Positions 45,588 to 54,639 of a stretch of 64,000 bases of DNA are shown here, one piece after another; positions within the stretch are counted from its first letter, which is position 1; the number at the start of each line of letters is the position of its first letter. A program made the position numbers and the translations under genes. The notes under the pieces were generated by a model. The model was given only the letters and a program-made list of their open reading frames with translations. It was not told the DNA's origin and did no database searches. Source of the DNA: an uncultured Roseibium sp. (GTDB taxonomy: Bacteria; Pseudomonadota; Alphaproteobacteria; Rhizobiales; Stappiaceae); contig NZ_CANLVF010000003.1 of NCBI RefSeq assembly GCF_947494555.1, forward strand, positions 434,001 through 498,000, read 5' to 3'.

Positions 45588-46544
45588 ATGGGGGACATCC
45601 TACAGCTGGTCCTAAAGAGACTTGGCTTAGGTGTGGTCACTCTTCTGGTGATCTCAATCCTGATTTTCTTTGCGGTCGAATTACTGCCGGGCGACATCGC
45701 CCAAGCCGTTCTGGGGCAGGCCGCTACACCTGAAACTGTTGCAGCGCTGCGCGAAAAAATGGGGCTCGATCAGCCTGCCATACTGCGCTACTTCCAATGG
45801 CTCGGAGGTGCCTTGACCGGCGACTTCGGGGTGTCATTGATTTCCGGTGAACGGGTCACCGAAGCCATCAGCGGCCGGTTTATAAATACGCTGTTCCTGG
45901 CGTGCTACGCCGCCGTCATTGCCGTACCGATTTCGATCATTCTCGGCGTCATCGTCGCACTGCTGCGCAATACGCTGTTTGACCGCGTAGCAAACGTTGT
46001 GACGCTGACATCGATCAGCTCTCCAGAATTCTTCCTCGGCTATATCCTGATCCTTTACCTGGCTGTGAAGACCAACTACTTCCCGGCGATCGCGAGCCTG
46101 AGCACCGACATGAGCTTCGGTGAATTGCTCCACAGGACGTTCCTGCCGGCCCTTACGTTGGTCCTTGTCGTGACCGCGCACATGATGCGCATGACACGTG
46201 CCGCGATCATCAATCTTCTGGCATCGCCCTATATCGAAATGGCACGATTGAAAGGCGTGCCGCCGTGGAAAGTCATCGTCAAACATGCGCTTCCCAACGC
46301 CTGGGCACCGATCATCAACGTTGTTGCCCTGAACCTTGCCTACCTCATCACAGGCGTGGTTCTCGTTGAGGTCGTCTTTGTTTACCCGGGTATCGGCCAG
46401 CTTCTTGTCGATGCCGTCTCGAAGCGTGACTTCCCGATCGTTCAGGCGTGCTGTCTCATCTTCGCTGCGACCTTCATCCTGCTCAACCTTGCAGCCGATG
46501 TCGGATCGATCTTGACCAACCCGCGTTTGCGGCATCCGAAGTGA
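45588..46544 (+). CDS. ABC transporter permease, DppB-like
   Basis: The 318-residue protein has about six membrane segments. The N-terminal region is of DppB type (LLVISILIFFAVELLPGDIA, ALREKMGLDQPAILRYFQWL) and the EAA loop IEMARLKGVPPWKVIVKHALPNA contacts the ATPase. It forms the membrane channel with the next gene product. TGGAGGGA precedes the ATG. The 182-base gap from the binding protein contains the hairpin at 45417. Confidence 0.93.
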   Translation: MGDILQLVLKRLGLGVVTLLVISILIFFAVELLPGDIAQAVLGQAATPETVAALREKMGLDQPAILRYFQWLGGALTGDFGVSLISGERVTEAISGRFINTLFLACYAAVIAVPISIILGVIVALLRNTLFDRVANVVTLTSISSPEFFLGYILILYLAVKTNYFPAIASLSTDMSFGELLHRTFLPALTLVLVVTAHMMRMTRAAIINLLASPYIEMARLKGVPPWKVIVKHALPNAWAPIINVVALNLAYLITGVVLVEVVFVYPGIGQLLVDAVSKRDFPIVQACCLIFAATFILLNLAADVGSILTNPRLRHPK

Positions 46545-46554
46545 GGGCAGCGAC

Positions 46555-47619
46555 ATGAATTCATTCGTCATTGGATATTATGCGCTGCTGATCGGGGCCT
46601 CGTGCCTGGCAGCCTACTTCAAGCAACGGCAGATCTTTCTGCTGATCTTCTCGCTGACGCTTGTTTCCTTCGTCACGGGGATCGTCGGCGGTGCGCCTGC
46701 GTTGCGCTCCATCACAATTGCCGCCGGACTGCTTGCGCTTGCCGCAGGCGTTTCCTACGCTTTCCGCGAGTTCCTGATCATCATCGCACCAGATGGTGTG
46801 GCAAAGGAACTGCGAACCGCGCCACTCACGGCGGCCTTCGGCATGTTCGTGATCTTCACCTACGCCATTGCCGGGATCTTTGCGCCGGTCATCGCACCGT
46901 TCGGTGAAGCTGAGGTGATCTCGTCAGCCTTTGCACCGGCAGACGAGAATATGTTGCTCGGAGCAGACCAGCTCGGCCGCGACATGTTCAGCCGGATCAT
47001 CTACGGCGCTCGCAACACGGTCGGCCTCGCCCTCGTGGCAACCAGCCTGGCGTTCATCGCCGGCGCTCTGGCAGGCCTTCTGGCCGCGACGAAAGGTGGC
47101 TGGTTCGACCAGTTCATGGGGCGGCTCGCGGACGTGATCATGTCGATCCCGTCGCTGATCTTCGCACTGCTGATCCTGAGTATCTTCGGGACCAGTCTCT
47201 TTGTGATCGTCATCGTGGTTGCGTTGATCTATTCGCCACGCGTTTTCCGCCTGACACGCGCCGTAGCGGGCAACGTTGTCGTTATGGACTATATCGAAGC
47301 GGCAAAGCTCCGCGGCGAAGGGACCTGGTATCTGATCCGCAAGGAAATCCTGCCGAACTCAACCGCCCCGCTTGTTGCGGAATTCGGTCTGGAGTTCTGC
47401 TTTGTGTTCCTGCTGATCGCTGGTCTGTCCTTCCTCGGTCTCGGCATCCAGCCTCCAACGGCGGACTGGGGATCGATGGTGCGCGAGAACGCAACGCTGA
47501 TTTCGTTTGGTGAACTCACGCCGCTTATCCCGGCCGCCGCGATCGCGCTGCTGACGGTTGCGGTGAACTTCGTTGTCGACTGGATGCTGTTCCGGTCCTC
47601 CGGCCTTAAGGAGGTTTGA
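46555..47619 (+). CDS. ABC transporter permease, DppC-like
   Basis: The 354-residue protein is longer than typical DppC (about 300) because of extra N-terminal hydrophobic segments (about 1-75). The DppC core follows: LLGADQLGRDMFSRIIYGARNTVGLALVA, the EAA loop IEAAKLRGEGTWYLIRKEILPNS, and LSFLGLGIQPPTADWGSM. It starts 10 bases after the DppB-like gene with GAGGG upstream. Confidence 0.93.
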   Translation: MNSFVIGYYALLIGASCLAAYFKQRQIFLLIFSLTLVSFVTGIVGGAPALRSITIAAGLLALAAGVSYAFREFLIIIAPDGVAKELRTAPLTAAFGMFVIFTYAIAGIFAPVIAPFGEAEVISSAFAPADENMLLGADQLGRDMFSRIIYGARNTVGLALVATSLAFIAGALAGLLAATKGGWFDQFMGRLADVIMSIPSLIFALLILSIFGTSLFVIVIVVALIYSPRVFRLTRAVAGNVVVMDYIEAAKLRGEGTWYLIRKEILPNSTAPLVAEFGLEFCFVFLLIAGLSFLGLGIQPPTADWGSMVRENATLISFGELTPLIPAAAIALLTVAVNFVVDWMLFRSSGLKEV

Positions 47620-47621
47620 GC

Positions 47622-49274
47622 ATGGTCCCTAAAAAAGATGTGCTTCTTCAAATCAAGGACCTTCGGATTGAAGGTTATTCCGACGAAAATTGGATCGAGA
47701 TCGTCCATGGTGTCGACCTCACCCTTCACAAGGGTGAAGTCCTCGGCCTGATCGGGGAATCCGGCGCCGGCAAATCGACTATCGGTCTGGCCGCAATGGG
47801 GTTTGCGAGAGACGGCTGCCGGATTTCCGGTGGCTCGATCGAGTTCGACGGCATGGAACTGACAACGACGCCGGAAAGCGATCTGCGTGCTCTTCGCGGA
47901 TCACGGATCGCTTATGTGGCCCAATCGGCTGCGGCGTCGTTCAATCCTGCACACAGGATCATCGACCAGCATACGGAAGCTCCGATCCAGTATCGCATCC
48001 AGAAGCGTGTCGAAGCGCAGGAAGATGCGATGGAACTCTACCACCGCCTCCGCCTGCCCAATCCGGATGAGATCGGGTTCCGCTACCCGCACCAGGTGTC
48101 GGGTGGGCAGCTTCAACGCGCCATGACGGCGATGGCGATGGCATGCCGTCCCGACCTCATCATTTTCGATGAGCCGACGACAGCTCTGGACGTGACGACC
48201 CAGATTGAAGTTCTCGCTGCGATCAGGGACATCGTGGACCAGTTCAACACGGCTGCCATTTATATCACTCACGACCTCGCGGTCGTTGCGCAGATGGCAG
48301 ACACGATCAAGGTTCTTCTGAAAGGCGAAGAAGTCGAAGAAGCGCCAACGGAACAGATGCTGGATGCCCCGAGCGAGGACTACACAAAGAGCCTCTGGGC
48401 GGTCCGCAGCTTCAAACGGCCGCAGAAAGAAAGGCCGGCGGCGGCCGATGCCGTACCGATCGTCTCGGTCAAGAATGTGGACGCTGCCTATGGCAAGATC
48501 CAGGTGCTCGACGATGTCTCGTTCGATATCTATGCAGGCATGACCGTCGCCGTTGTCGGCGAGTCGGGATCGGGAAAATCGACGACTGCACGCTGCATTA
48601 CGGGTCTGCTGCCACCGACCAAGGGCGAAATTCTGTTCAATGGAGAAGCTCTGCCACCGCGGTATCAGGACCGGTCCAAGGACCAGCTTCGCCAGGCTCA
48701 GATGATTTACCAGATGGCGGACACCGCGCTGAACCCGAAAATCAGGATCAGCGAGATCATCGGCCGTCCCGCCCAGTTTTACGGTGGTCTGCGTGGCGCT
48801 GAACTCAAAAACCGGGTCGATGAACTTCTTGATCTGATCGAATTGGATCCGGCGAAATTCTACAATCGATTTCCACCGGAGCTTTCGGGAGGACAGAAGC
48901 AGCGCATCGGGATCGCGCGTGCGCTTGCCGCAGAACCCACCTTCATCATCTGCGACGAGGTCACGAGTGCCCTCGATCAGCTGGTCGCCGAAGGCATTCT
49001 GAAGCTGCTCGACAAACTTCAGCAGGACCTGAACCTGGCCTATATGTTCATTACCCACGATTTGGCGACAGTGCGCTCAATCGCCGATGAAGTTGTGGTG
49101 ATGCAGAGAGGCAAGGTGGTTGAACAGGGTCCCAAGGAAAAAATGTTCACCCCGCCGCATCACCCCTATACAGACCTCTTGCTGTCTTCGGTTCCCGAAA
49201 TGGATCCGAACTGGCTAACAACACTGCTTGAGGAACGTGGTACGGATTCGATTGGCGAAGCGGCAAACGTCTAG
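47622..49274 (+). CDS. Fused double ABC ATPase (DppD-DppF type)
   Basis: The 550-residue protein holds two ATPase domains. The first has Walker A GESGAGKST (45-53), signature VSGGQLQRAM and Walker B LIIFDEPTTALD. The second has GESGSGKST (about 306-314), LSGGQKQRIG and FIICDEVTSALD. Each domain ends with an oligopeptide-transporter-type tail. It energises the two permeases. AAGGAGG 7 bases upstream supports the ATG at 47622, two bases after the permease stop. A terminator follows. Confidence 0.94.
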   Translation: MVPKKDVLLQIKDLRIEGYSDENWIEIVHGVDLTLHKGEVLGLIGESGAGKSTIGLAAMGFARDGCRISGGSIEFDGMELTTTPESDLRALRGSRIAYVAQSAAASFNPAHRIIDQHTEAPIQYRIQKRVEAQEDAMELYHRLRLPNPDEIGFRYPHQVSGGQLQRAMTAMAMACRPDLIIFDEPTTALDVTTQIEVLAAIRDIVDQFNTAAIYITHDLAVVAQMADTIKVLLKGEEVEEAPTEQMLDAPSEDYTKSLWAVRSFKRPQKERPAAADAVPIVSVKNVDAAYGKIQVLDDVSFDIYAGMTVAVVGESGSGKSTTARCITGLLPPTKGEILFNGEALPPRYQDRSKDQLRQAQMIYQMADTALNPKIRISEIIGRPAQFYGGLRGAELKNRVDELLDLIELDPAKFYNRFPPELSGGQKQRIGIARALAAEPTFIICDEVTSALDQLVAEGILKLLDKLQQDLNLAYMFITHDLATVRSIADEVVVMQRGKVVEQGPKEKMFTPPHHPYTDLLLSSVPEMDPNWLTTLLEERGTDSIGEAANV

Positions 49275-49285
49275 GCAAACGAAAG

Positions 49286-49319
49286 AAAAACCCCGGGACA
49301 TCAAGCCCGGGGTTTTTGC
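49286..49319 (+). terminator. Rho-independent terminator of the ABC transporter operon
   Basis: CCCCGGG (49291-49297) and CCCGGGG form a GC stem, extended by AAAAA before and TTTTT after it (AAAAACCCCGGG ... CCCGGGGTTTTT). It ends the transporter transcript 12 bases past the stop and, being symmetrical, may also serve the small gene on the other strand. Confidence 0.88.
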
Positions 49320-49349
49320 TTTACATCGGAAATCCGGATTTTGGCGTCG

Positions 49350-49472
49350 TCAGCCGACCATGAGATAGCCGGACAGAGCCATAACGCCAACGATCAAACC
49401 ATAGACACCCACCAGACCCTGCCAGGATCCGCTGTGCTCTTTGTATTCGCGAATGAGATCATCACGGGTCAT
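49350..49472 (-). CDS. Small single-pass membrane protein (40 residues)
   Basis: A minus-strand frame from the ATG at 49472 encodes 40 residues. A charged head (MTRDDLIREYKEHSGSWQ) is followed by one hydrophobic helix (about 19-40) ending LSGYLMVG. A very strong ribosome binding site, AAGGAGGT, lies directly upstream. The stop at 49350 is about 30 bases from the shared terminator. No family is recognised. The head-plus-helix layout resembles small regulatory or subunit-like membrane proteins. Support comes from the ribosome binding site and the amphipathic plan, not from homology. Confidence 0.6.
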   Translation of the reverse strand: MTRDDLIREYKEHSGSWQGLVGVYGLIVGVMALSGYLMVG

Positions 49473-49774
49473 GCCGACCTCCTTTTGCCGGACACTGTCC
49501 GGAATGATGGCGTTTCAACTTACGCGGACACTTAAGGGAGAGAGATTAATAATTCAATGATTCAATACTAAGAATCGTACTACATTTTTTGCATAGCTGA
49601 ACTGCGAGTTATGACAAAAAAGACCGGGTATCAATGCAAAGTGTTCGATGCGGAAGCATTTGGGAAAATTTCTTCATGAATTCTATGTAGTTACAACTGA
49701 GATCACTTCAAAAGTACATAACTCGTTCGGCTTCGAACCACAGGCATTCATCCCATTGAAATGCACAGGGTGCG
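49473..49774. other. AT-rich intergenic region, nothing recognised
   Basis: These 302 bases are AT-rich. They should include the promoter of the small membrane protein gene on the minus strand. No other gene, repeat or RNA was recognised. Confidence 0.4.
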
Positions 49775-50644
49775 TCAATTTTTTCCAGCTCTGGCCCGGT
49801 AAACTTCAAAGACCGAAGCCGTATCAAGCCCTTCCGGCAACTCCCGAAGCGCGTTTTCATAGATCGATCTGCTCGCTTCAAACAACGGTGCCGAAACCCC
49901 TTTTGCAGCTATGTCGTTACCGATGATTCGCAGATCCTTTTCAAACATCCGGAGGCTGGCTGTCGGTGGCTCGTAAACACCAGTCATCATCATCGGCATT
50001 CGCAAGTCCGACATGCGCGACTGACCGGCTCCGCTGGAAAGCAGCTGATAGACGGTCTCCCGATCCAGTCCCAGGGCATCGCAATAGCTCAATGTTTCCG
50101 CCGCAGCTACATTGTGAACCGCGACCGCATGATTTGCGACGAACTTCAGCTTGGTGCCATTGCCGAATGCACCGACATTCATCACCAACCGCGTAAATTT
50201 TTCCAGCAACGGAACGGCGCGGACAATCGCATCCTCATCGCCCGACGCCATCATCACAAGGTCTGCGTCCGCCGCCTGCGCGCCGGTTCCACTGACCGGA
50301 CAATCAAGAACATCGACGCCGCTTCGCTCCAAAACGGCTCTTGCAGCTTGCTTGTCCTCTAAAGAAAAGGTTCCCGTCTCAATGACAATCTGTCCTGCCC
50401 GCAACAACTCGCTGAGTACGTTGCACACGGAAAACAACGCTTGCGGCGATGCGAGTGCAAGAATTACCGCATCGCAATCGGCAATCCATTTTCCCGGAGT
50501 TTCGAATACCCGGCCACCGGCTTCAAGAAGCGCTTGTCGCCCAATCTGCGAAGGATCAACCCCCAAAACAGTCTCACCCGCTCTGATCAGGTTCCTGCAA
50601 TATGCCCCTCCCATGATACCAAGGCCGATCACGGCGACTGTCAT
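49775..50644 (-). CDS. Beta-hydroxyacid dehydrogenase (3-hydroxyisobutyrate dehydrogenase family)
   Basis: The 289-residue protein has an N-terminal Rossmann fold (VAVIGLGIMGGAYCRNLIRAG), the substrate motif DCPVSGTGAQA and the catalytic lysine region GNGTKLKFVANHAV. The family reduces or oxidises short beta-hydroxy acids (3-hydroxyisobutyrate, tartronate, sulfolactaldehyde). GGAGG precedes the ATG. It is downstream of the decarboxylase gene on the same strand, 109 bases away. The substrate cannot be fixed from sequence. Confidence 0.87.
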   Translation of the reverse strand: MTVAVIGLGIMGGAYCRNLIRAGETVLGVDPSQIGRQALLEAGGRVFETPGKWIADCDAVILALASPQALFSVCNVLSELLRAGQIVIETGTFSLEDKQAARAVLERSGVDVLDCPVSGTGAQAADADLVMMASGDEDAIVRAVPLLEKFTRLVMNVGAFGNGTKLKFVANHAVAVHNVAAAETLSYCDALGLDRETVYQLLSSGAGQSRMSDLRMPMMMTGVYEPPTASLRMFEKDLRIIGNDIAAKGVSAPLFEASRSIYENALRELPEGLDTASVFEVYRARAGKN

Positions 50645-50753
50645 GGCCGCCCCCTCCGGGTCGAGACTTCTTCGTTATCGACAATCTTGTGCTCGTTCAT
50701 GCGTCAAGTTTAACCGAAACGTGCATTACCGGCACCTAGTGAATGCAGGAAGA

Positions 50754-52187
50754 TCAGACCTGCGTGTTTGTTGCTTCCAGGCGCACCTGCGCCTCGACCG
50801 CCTCGATTGAACGGATGATATCCATCGACGTTGTCCGGTGATTGACGATGGCTGCTCTCAAGCAGGACCGTCCTTTCTGTTTTGTCGTGGAAAAAACGGC
50901 GCTTCCCTGAAGTTGCAGCCGGGCTGCGATTTCATTCGGGTCGCCCTTTTCCGGATAGAAACAGCAAACATTCGATGTCACGGGGTGCGCCAACTGCAAA
51001 ACGTCGGACTTTTCGACAAGCTCCGCCATCAGGCCGGCCTGCCTGCAATTGTCGCTGATTGCGTTCCCAAATGCATCCATTCCGATCGCTTTTACGGCCG
51101 TCCAGACCTTCAACGCACGAAAACCGCGTGACAACTCCAGGCCAAGATCGCAATACCATGTGCCGCCGCCGCCCAGACCTGCTTCCTGGTGTTCAAGATA
51201 GGAAGGGCGTGAAGAAAAAGTTTGCAGATGCAGTTCACGATCGTAAATCATGCAGGCGCCGCAATCATAGGGCACCGACATCCATTTGTGGAAGTCGCAG
51301 GCGATGGAATTTGCCTTCTCGATACCCCTGCATAAATCCCGCCACGGCTGGTCTGCCAGACGTGTCCAAAATCCAAAGGCCGCGTCGACATGCAGCCAGA
51401 TGCCTGCTTCATTGCAAAAGGCGGCCAGATCGTCGATCGGATCGAAAACACCCGTGTCAACAGCCCCTGCCGTGCCGATGACCGCGAGCGGGACGCGCCC
51501 ATTTGCCCTGTCCCGTTCGACCGCTGCCTTCAAGGCTGCCATGTCCATCTGCAGCGCTTCATTTGTTTCCACGAAGGTAAGTGCATCGGTGCCGTGTCCC
51601 ATCACTTCAAGCGCCTTGGCAATGCAGGAATGTGTTCCCTTGCACAGATAAACAGCTATCTCCGGAAGCGACTGGATACCGGTTTTGCGAATTTCCTTTC
51701 CAAAGAGACGCGTGCGCGCTGCGGACAATGCCAATATGGTTGCCTGGGAGGTGCCACTTGTCAGGATAGCCGAGGCGTCTGAGCCGAACCCGGCAAGCTT
51801 CAGCAACCAGTCCAGGACCGCCTGTTCAACCTTCATCGCCCCATGATCACGCCCACCGCAATTGCTGTTCATGGTCGCTGCGACAAGTTCAGCGCCAACA
51901 GATACCGGGAGGCCGGTGCCGTGAACCCAACCGAAAAAGGCAGGATGCGTGTTGCCGGTCGCATAAGGCATAATATCTTCTGTCAGATGCCTAAATGTGG
52001 CTGCTGTGCCGCTTCCGGTTTCGCTCGGTTCCAGTTTCAGACTGTCACCGAGGCCAGCCGGCAACGGCTGCCAAGGCAGGTCACGCGCAGCTTTCATGCG
52101 GCCAATGCACTGCTCCAGAAGAGCGTGCATTTCGTCACCAAAATCTTCCCAGTCAGCTGGTTCAAGGCGGTCGCCTTCTTCTGACAT
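50754..52187 (-). CDS. PLP-dependent group II amino acid decarboxylase
   Basis: The 477-residue protein aligns with aromatic-amino-acid/glutamate/cysteine-sulfinate decarboxylases: HPAFFGWVHGTGLPVSV, LTSGTSQATILAL, HVDAAFGFW and the PLP lysine in CDFHKWMSVPYDCG. It removes the carboxylate of an amino acid to give the amine. GGAG 6 bases before the ATG at 52187 decides the start over the ATG four codons upstream. Neighbours (beta-hydroxyacid dehydrogenase, LysR) suggest a small catabolic module. Substrate unknown. Confidence 0.86.
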   Translation of the reverse strand: MSEEGDRLEPADWEDFGDEMHALLEQCIGRMKAARDLPWQPLPAGLGDSLKLEPSETGSGTAATFRHLTEDIMPYATGNTHPAFFGWVHGTGLPVSVGAELVAATMNSNCGGRDHGAMKVEQAVLDWLLKLAGFGSDASAILTSGTSQATILALSAARTRLFGKEIRKTGIQSLPEIAVYLCKGTHSCIAKALEVMGHGTDALTFVETNEALQMDMAALKAAVERDRANGRVPLAVIGTAGAVDTGVFDPIDDLAAFCNEAGIWLHVDAAFGFWTRLADQPWRDLCRGIEKANSIACDFHKWMSVPYDCGACMIYDRELHLQTFSSRPSYLEHQEAGLGGGGTWYCDLGLELSRGFRALKVWTAVKAIGMDAFGNAISDNCRQAGLMAELVEKSDVLQLAHPVTSNVCCFYPEKGDPNEIAARLQLQGSAVFSTTKQKGRSCLRAAIVNHRTTSMDIIRSIEAVEAQVRLEATNTQV

Positions 52188-52353
52188 TCCAAACTCCATC
52201 TATGCCGGCGCGGATCCAATAACGTTAGATCACGCAGAAAATACCTTGCAACGACGCATCCACACCTTTCAATTTTTGAAATCCATCATTTCTGCTTTCA
52301 CAAACAACCGATTTGGAATTGCCTACTCATGACAGCGTCCGCTTCAATCGCTC

Positions 52354-53316
52354 TCAACCTGCCACCTTGAAGGAATGACCCAGCCAGGGATATTCCGACA
52401 CAACCGGTGTTACTGTATGCGAGTGCAAAAACCCCTTCAGTGTTCTGGCCATCGCATCACCGAGCGAGCGGCTCCATTCGGGTCCGGCAGCAAGAACGAT
52501 CGTTCGGGAAAAGGCCTGAAACGGCAGCGGATGTATATCAATGTCCTTGTGGAATCGGCGAGCGCTTTTATAGGCAAGCGGCGTCGTGATCGACCAGTAT
52601 TGGCCCGTCGCAATCAATGCGAACAGAGACTGGTAGCTGTCAATCTCGACCCGAACTTCCTGGGTCAGGCGCAACCGGGAAAGCTGGGCCTCGATCTGCC
52701 TGCCCATAAGCAACCGCCTATCATAGGTAATATATTGAAGGTCCTTCAAATCCTGCAGGCCGGATTGCGGTGGATAGGCAGCCGAACTTGGAACAGCCAG
52801 TACATATGGATCCGAGAGAAGATCAATTTTTTCAATATCTTGGTCAATCTCACCACTCGACGTGTAAATCCCGATATCAAGAGACTGAGTTCGCAACTTG
52901 TCTTCGATCTCGTGACTTGGTCCGGTCAGAAGCCGGAATTCGCTCCTGGTCAGAGACGACGCCAGCTGACTAAGCAACATAGGCGTGATCTGGTCTTCAA
53001 AGTCTTCGATTGCACCAATACGAAGGGTTGCGTGGCCGGACAGGTCGAGCGAGATCAGTTCGGTCTGTGCCAGGTGAATTTCACCCATCGCCGTCTTGGC
53101 GCGCTCCAGGAAAAGCTGCCCGGCTCGGGTCATCGTCATCGGCCGGGAGTTGCGGTCGAGCAGCCGGCATCCAAGCGCCTGCTCCAGTTTCTTGATTTGC
53201 TGCGAAGCAGCGGGAAGACTGAGATCCGTCTCTGCAGCGGCCTGAGCTATCGATCCCGTTTCGGCAGCGATGCAAAATACCTCGATCCCTTTGAGGGACA
53301 TGTTGTTGAATCGCAT
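52354..53316 (-). CDS. LysR family transcriptional regulator
   Basis: The 320-residue protein has the HTH at about 6-65 (IEVFCIAAETGSIAQAAAETDLSLPAASQQIKKLE) followed by a LysR effector domain. GGGAG 6 bases before the ATG at 53316 supports this start; a longer GTG form is less likely. It is divergent from the DegT aminotransferase gene and upstream of the decarboxylase on its own strand, so it may control both arms. Confidence 0.88.
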   Translation of the reverse strand: MRFNNMSLKGIEVFCIAAETGSIAQAAAETDLSLPAASQQIKKLEQALGCRLLDRNSRPMTMTRAGQLFLERAKTAMGEIHLAQTELISLDLSGHATLRIGAIEDFEDQITPMLLSQLASSLTRSEFRLLTGPSHEIEDKLRTQSLDIGIYTSSGEIDQDIEKIDLLSDPYVLAVPSSAAYPPQSGLQDLKDLQYITYDRRLLMGRQIEAQLSRLRLTQEVRVEIDSYQSLFALIATGQYWSITTPLAYKSARRFHKDIDIHPLPFQAFSRTIVLAAGPEWSRSLGDAMARTLKGFLHSHTVTPVVSEYPWLGHSFKVAG

Positions 53317-53331
53317 GTTGCCGCTCCCTGG

Positions 53332-53344
53332 GGTCAATTTGACC
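53332..53344. promoter_or_regulatory. Short palindrome between LysR and aminotransferase genes
   Basis: GGTCAA-T-TTGACC is a 6-bp inverted repeat with a single central base in the 77-base divergent region. It lies just upstream of the LysR start and could be part of its binding site or overlap a promoter. Confidence 0.4.
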
Positions 53345-53393
53345 GATCGCAACGCGGCCAAGTCCGACAATCCCACCAGAGAGTTCTGATACC

Positions 53394-54590
53394 ATGTCAG
53401 TGTTAGATTTCAAAAAATCATTCACTCAGCAGGAAGCGATCACTCCGGAGGCAATTGCCGAAGCCGTGCGTGTTCTGCAAACGGGGCGCTTGCATCGTTA
53501 CAACACGATCGAAGGAGAGGACGGCGACACAGCCCTTTGGGAACAGGACTATGCCGCATATCAGGGGGCCGCATTCTGTCTTGCTACCACCTCCGGCGGA
53601 ACCGCCATGCAGATTGCCCTGCGCGCGGTGGGGGTTCAGGCAGGCGATGCCGTATTGACCAACGCCTTCACCCTTGCGCCAGTTCCGGGTGCGGTCGCTG
53701 CTGTCGGTGCTACCCCGATCTTCGTCGAAACCACTGAGAACCTCACCATCGACCTGGAAGATCTTTCGGCAAAGCTGCTGGCCAGCAGCGCCAAATTTCT
53801 GTTGCTGTCTCATATGCGCGGGCACCTTACGGACATGGATGCCTTGTGCACGCTGCTGACGAGATCGGGCGTCGTGCTGATCGAGGATTGTGCACACACG
53901 ATGGGTGCCGAGTGGAACGGCACCAAAAGCGGAAACTTCGGCAAGGTCGCCTGTTTCAGCACGCAGACCTACAAGCACCTGAACAGCGGTGAAGGCGGCC
54001 TTCTTACAACGAATGACCCGGATGTCATGGCAAGGTCCATCATCCTGTCCGGCTCCTACATGCTCTTTGAGAAACACCTGGTCCGCCCAGACAAGGAAGC
54101 ATTCGAAACGGCCAGGTTCGAAAGCCCCAATTGCTCATCGAGACTGGACAATCTTCGGGCCGCGATCCTGCGTCCGCAGCTTGCTAATCTGGACAAGAAC
54201 GTGGAGCGATGGAACCGGCGTTACAAGATCCTTGAAAACGGGCTTTCGAACGCTGCGAATGCCGTAGTCCCGGTCCGGCCTGACAAGGAATTCTATGTCG
54301 GATCGTCGTTCCAATTTCTGGTTCCATTGTGTCCCGACGAGGCATGCCGGTCTTTTGTTGCTGCATGCAAGAAACGCGGCGTCGAATTGAAATGGTTCGG
54401 CGATGCCAATCCCGTTGGCTTTACAAGCCGGTATGACAGCTGGACCTATGCACCCGAACAATCCCTGCCCCAAACGATCAATGTCTTGAGACGGGTTATG
54501 GATCTCCGGGTCCCGCTCAGTTTCACTGAGGGCGACTGTGAAACGATCGGCACCATCATATTCGAAGAACTGGCGCAAATTCAGGCCTGA
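53394..54590 (+). CDS. DegT/DnrJ/EryC1/StrS family aminotransferase
   Basis: The 398-residue fold-type I PLP enzyme shows ATTSGGTAMQIALRAVGVQAGDAVLT, IEDCAHTMGAEWNG (cofactor Asp) and the Schiff-base lysine in QTYKHLNSGEGG. Family members aminate keto-sugars or other keto compounds, usually with glutamate as donor. It is followed after 49 bases by the histidinol-dehydrogenase-like gene. No sugar-nucleotide genes are adjacent, so a small-molecule transamination is as likely as sugar amination. Confidence 0.87.
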   Translation: MSVLDFKKSFTQQEAITPEAIAEAVRVLQTGRLHRYNTIEGEDGDTALWEQDYAAYQGAAFCLATTSGGTAMQIALRAVGVQAGDAVLTNAFTLAPVPGAVAAVGATPIFVETTENLTIDLEDLSAKLLASSAKFLLLSHMRGHLTDMDALCTLLTRSGVVLIEDCAHTMGAEWNGTKSGNFGKVACFSTQTYKHLNSGEGGLLTTNDPDVMARSIILSGSYMLFEKHLVRPDKEAFETARFESPNCSSRLDNLRAAILRPQLANLDKNVERWNRRYKILENGLSNAANAVVPVRPDKEFYVGSSFQFLVPLCPDEACRSFVAACKKRGVELKWFGDANPVGFTSRYDSWTYAPEQSLPQTINVLRRVMDLRVPLSFTEGDCETIGTIIFEELAQIQA

Positions 54591-54639
54591 TGCCAGGCGA
54601 AAACCAAAAAAACAGCACCAAACGGACAAAGGCACATTC

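Noticed and set aside
47901-49058. 385-codon open frame antisense to the fused ATPase gene
   Set aside because: Shadow of the plus-strand gene, whose two Walker A/B sets are intact.
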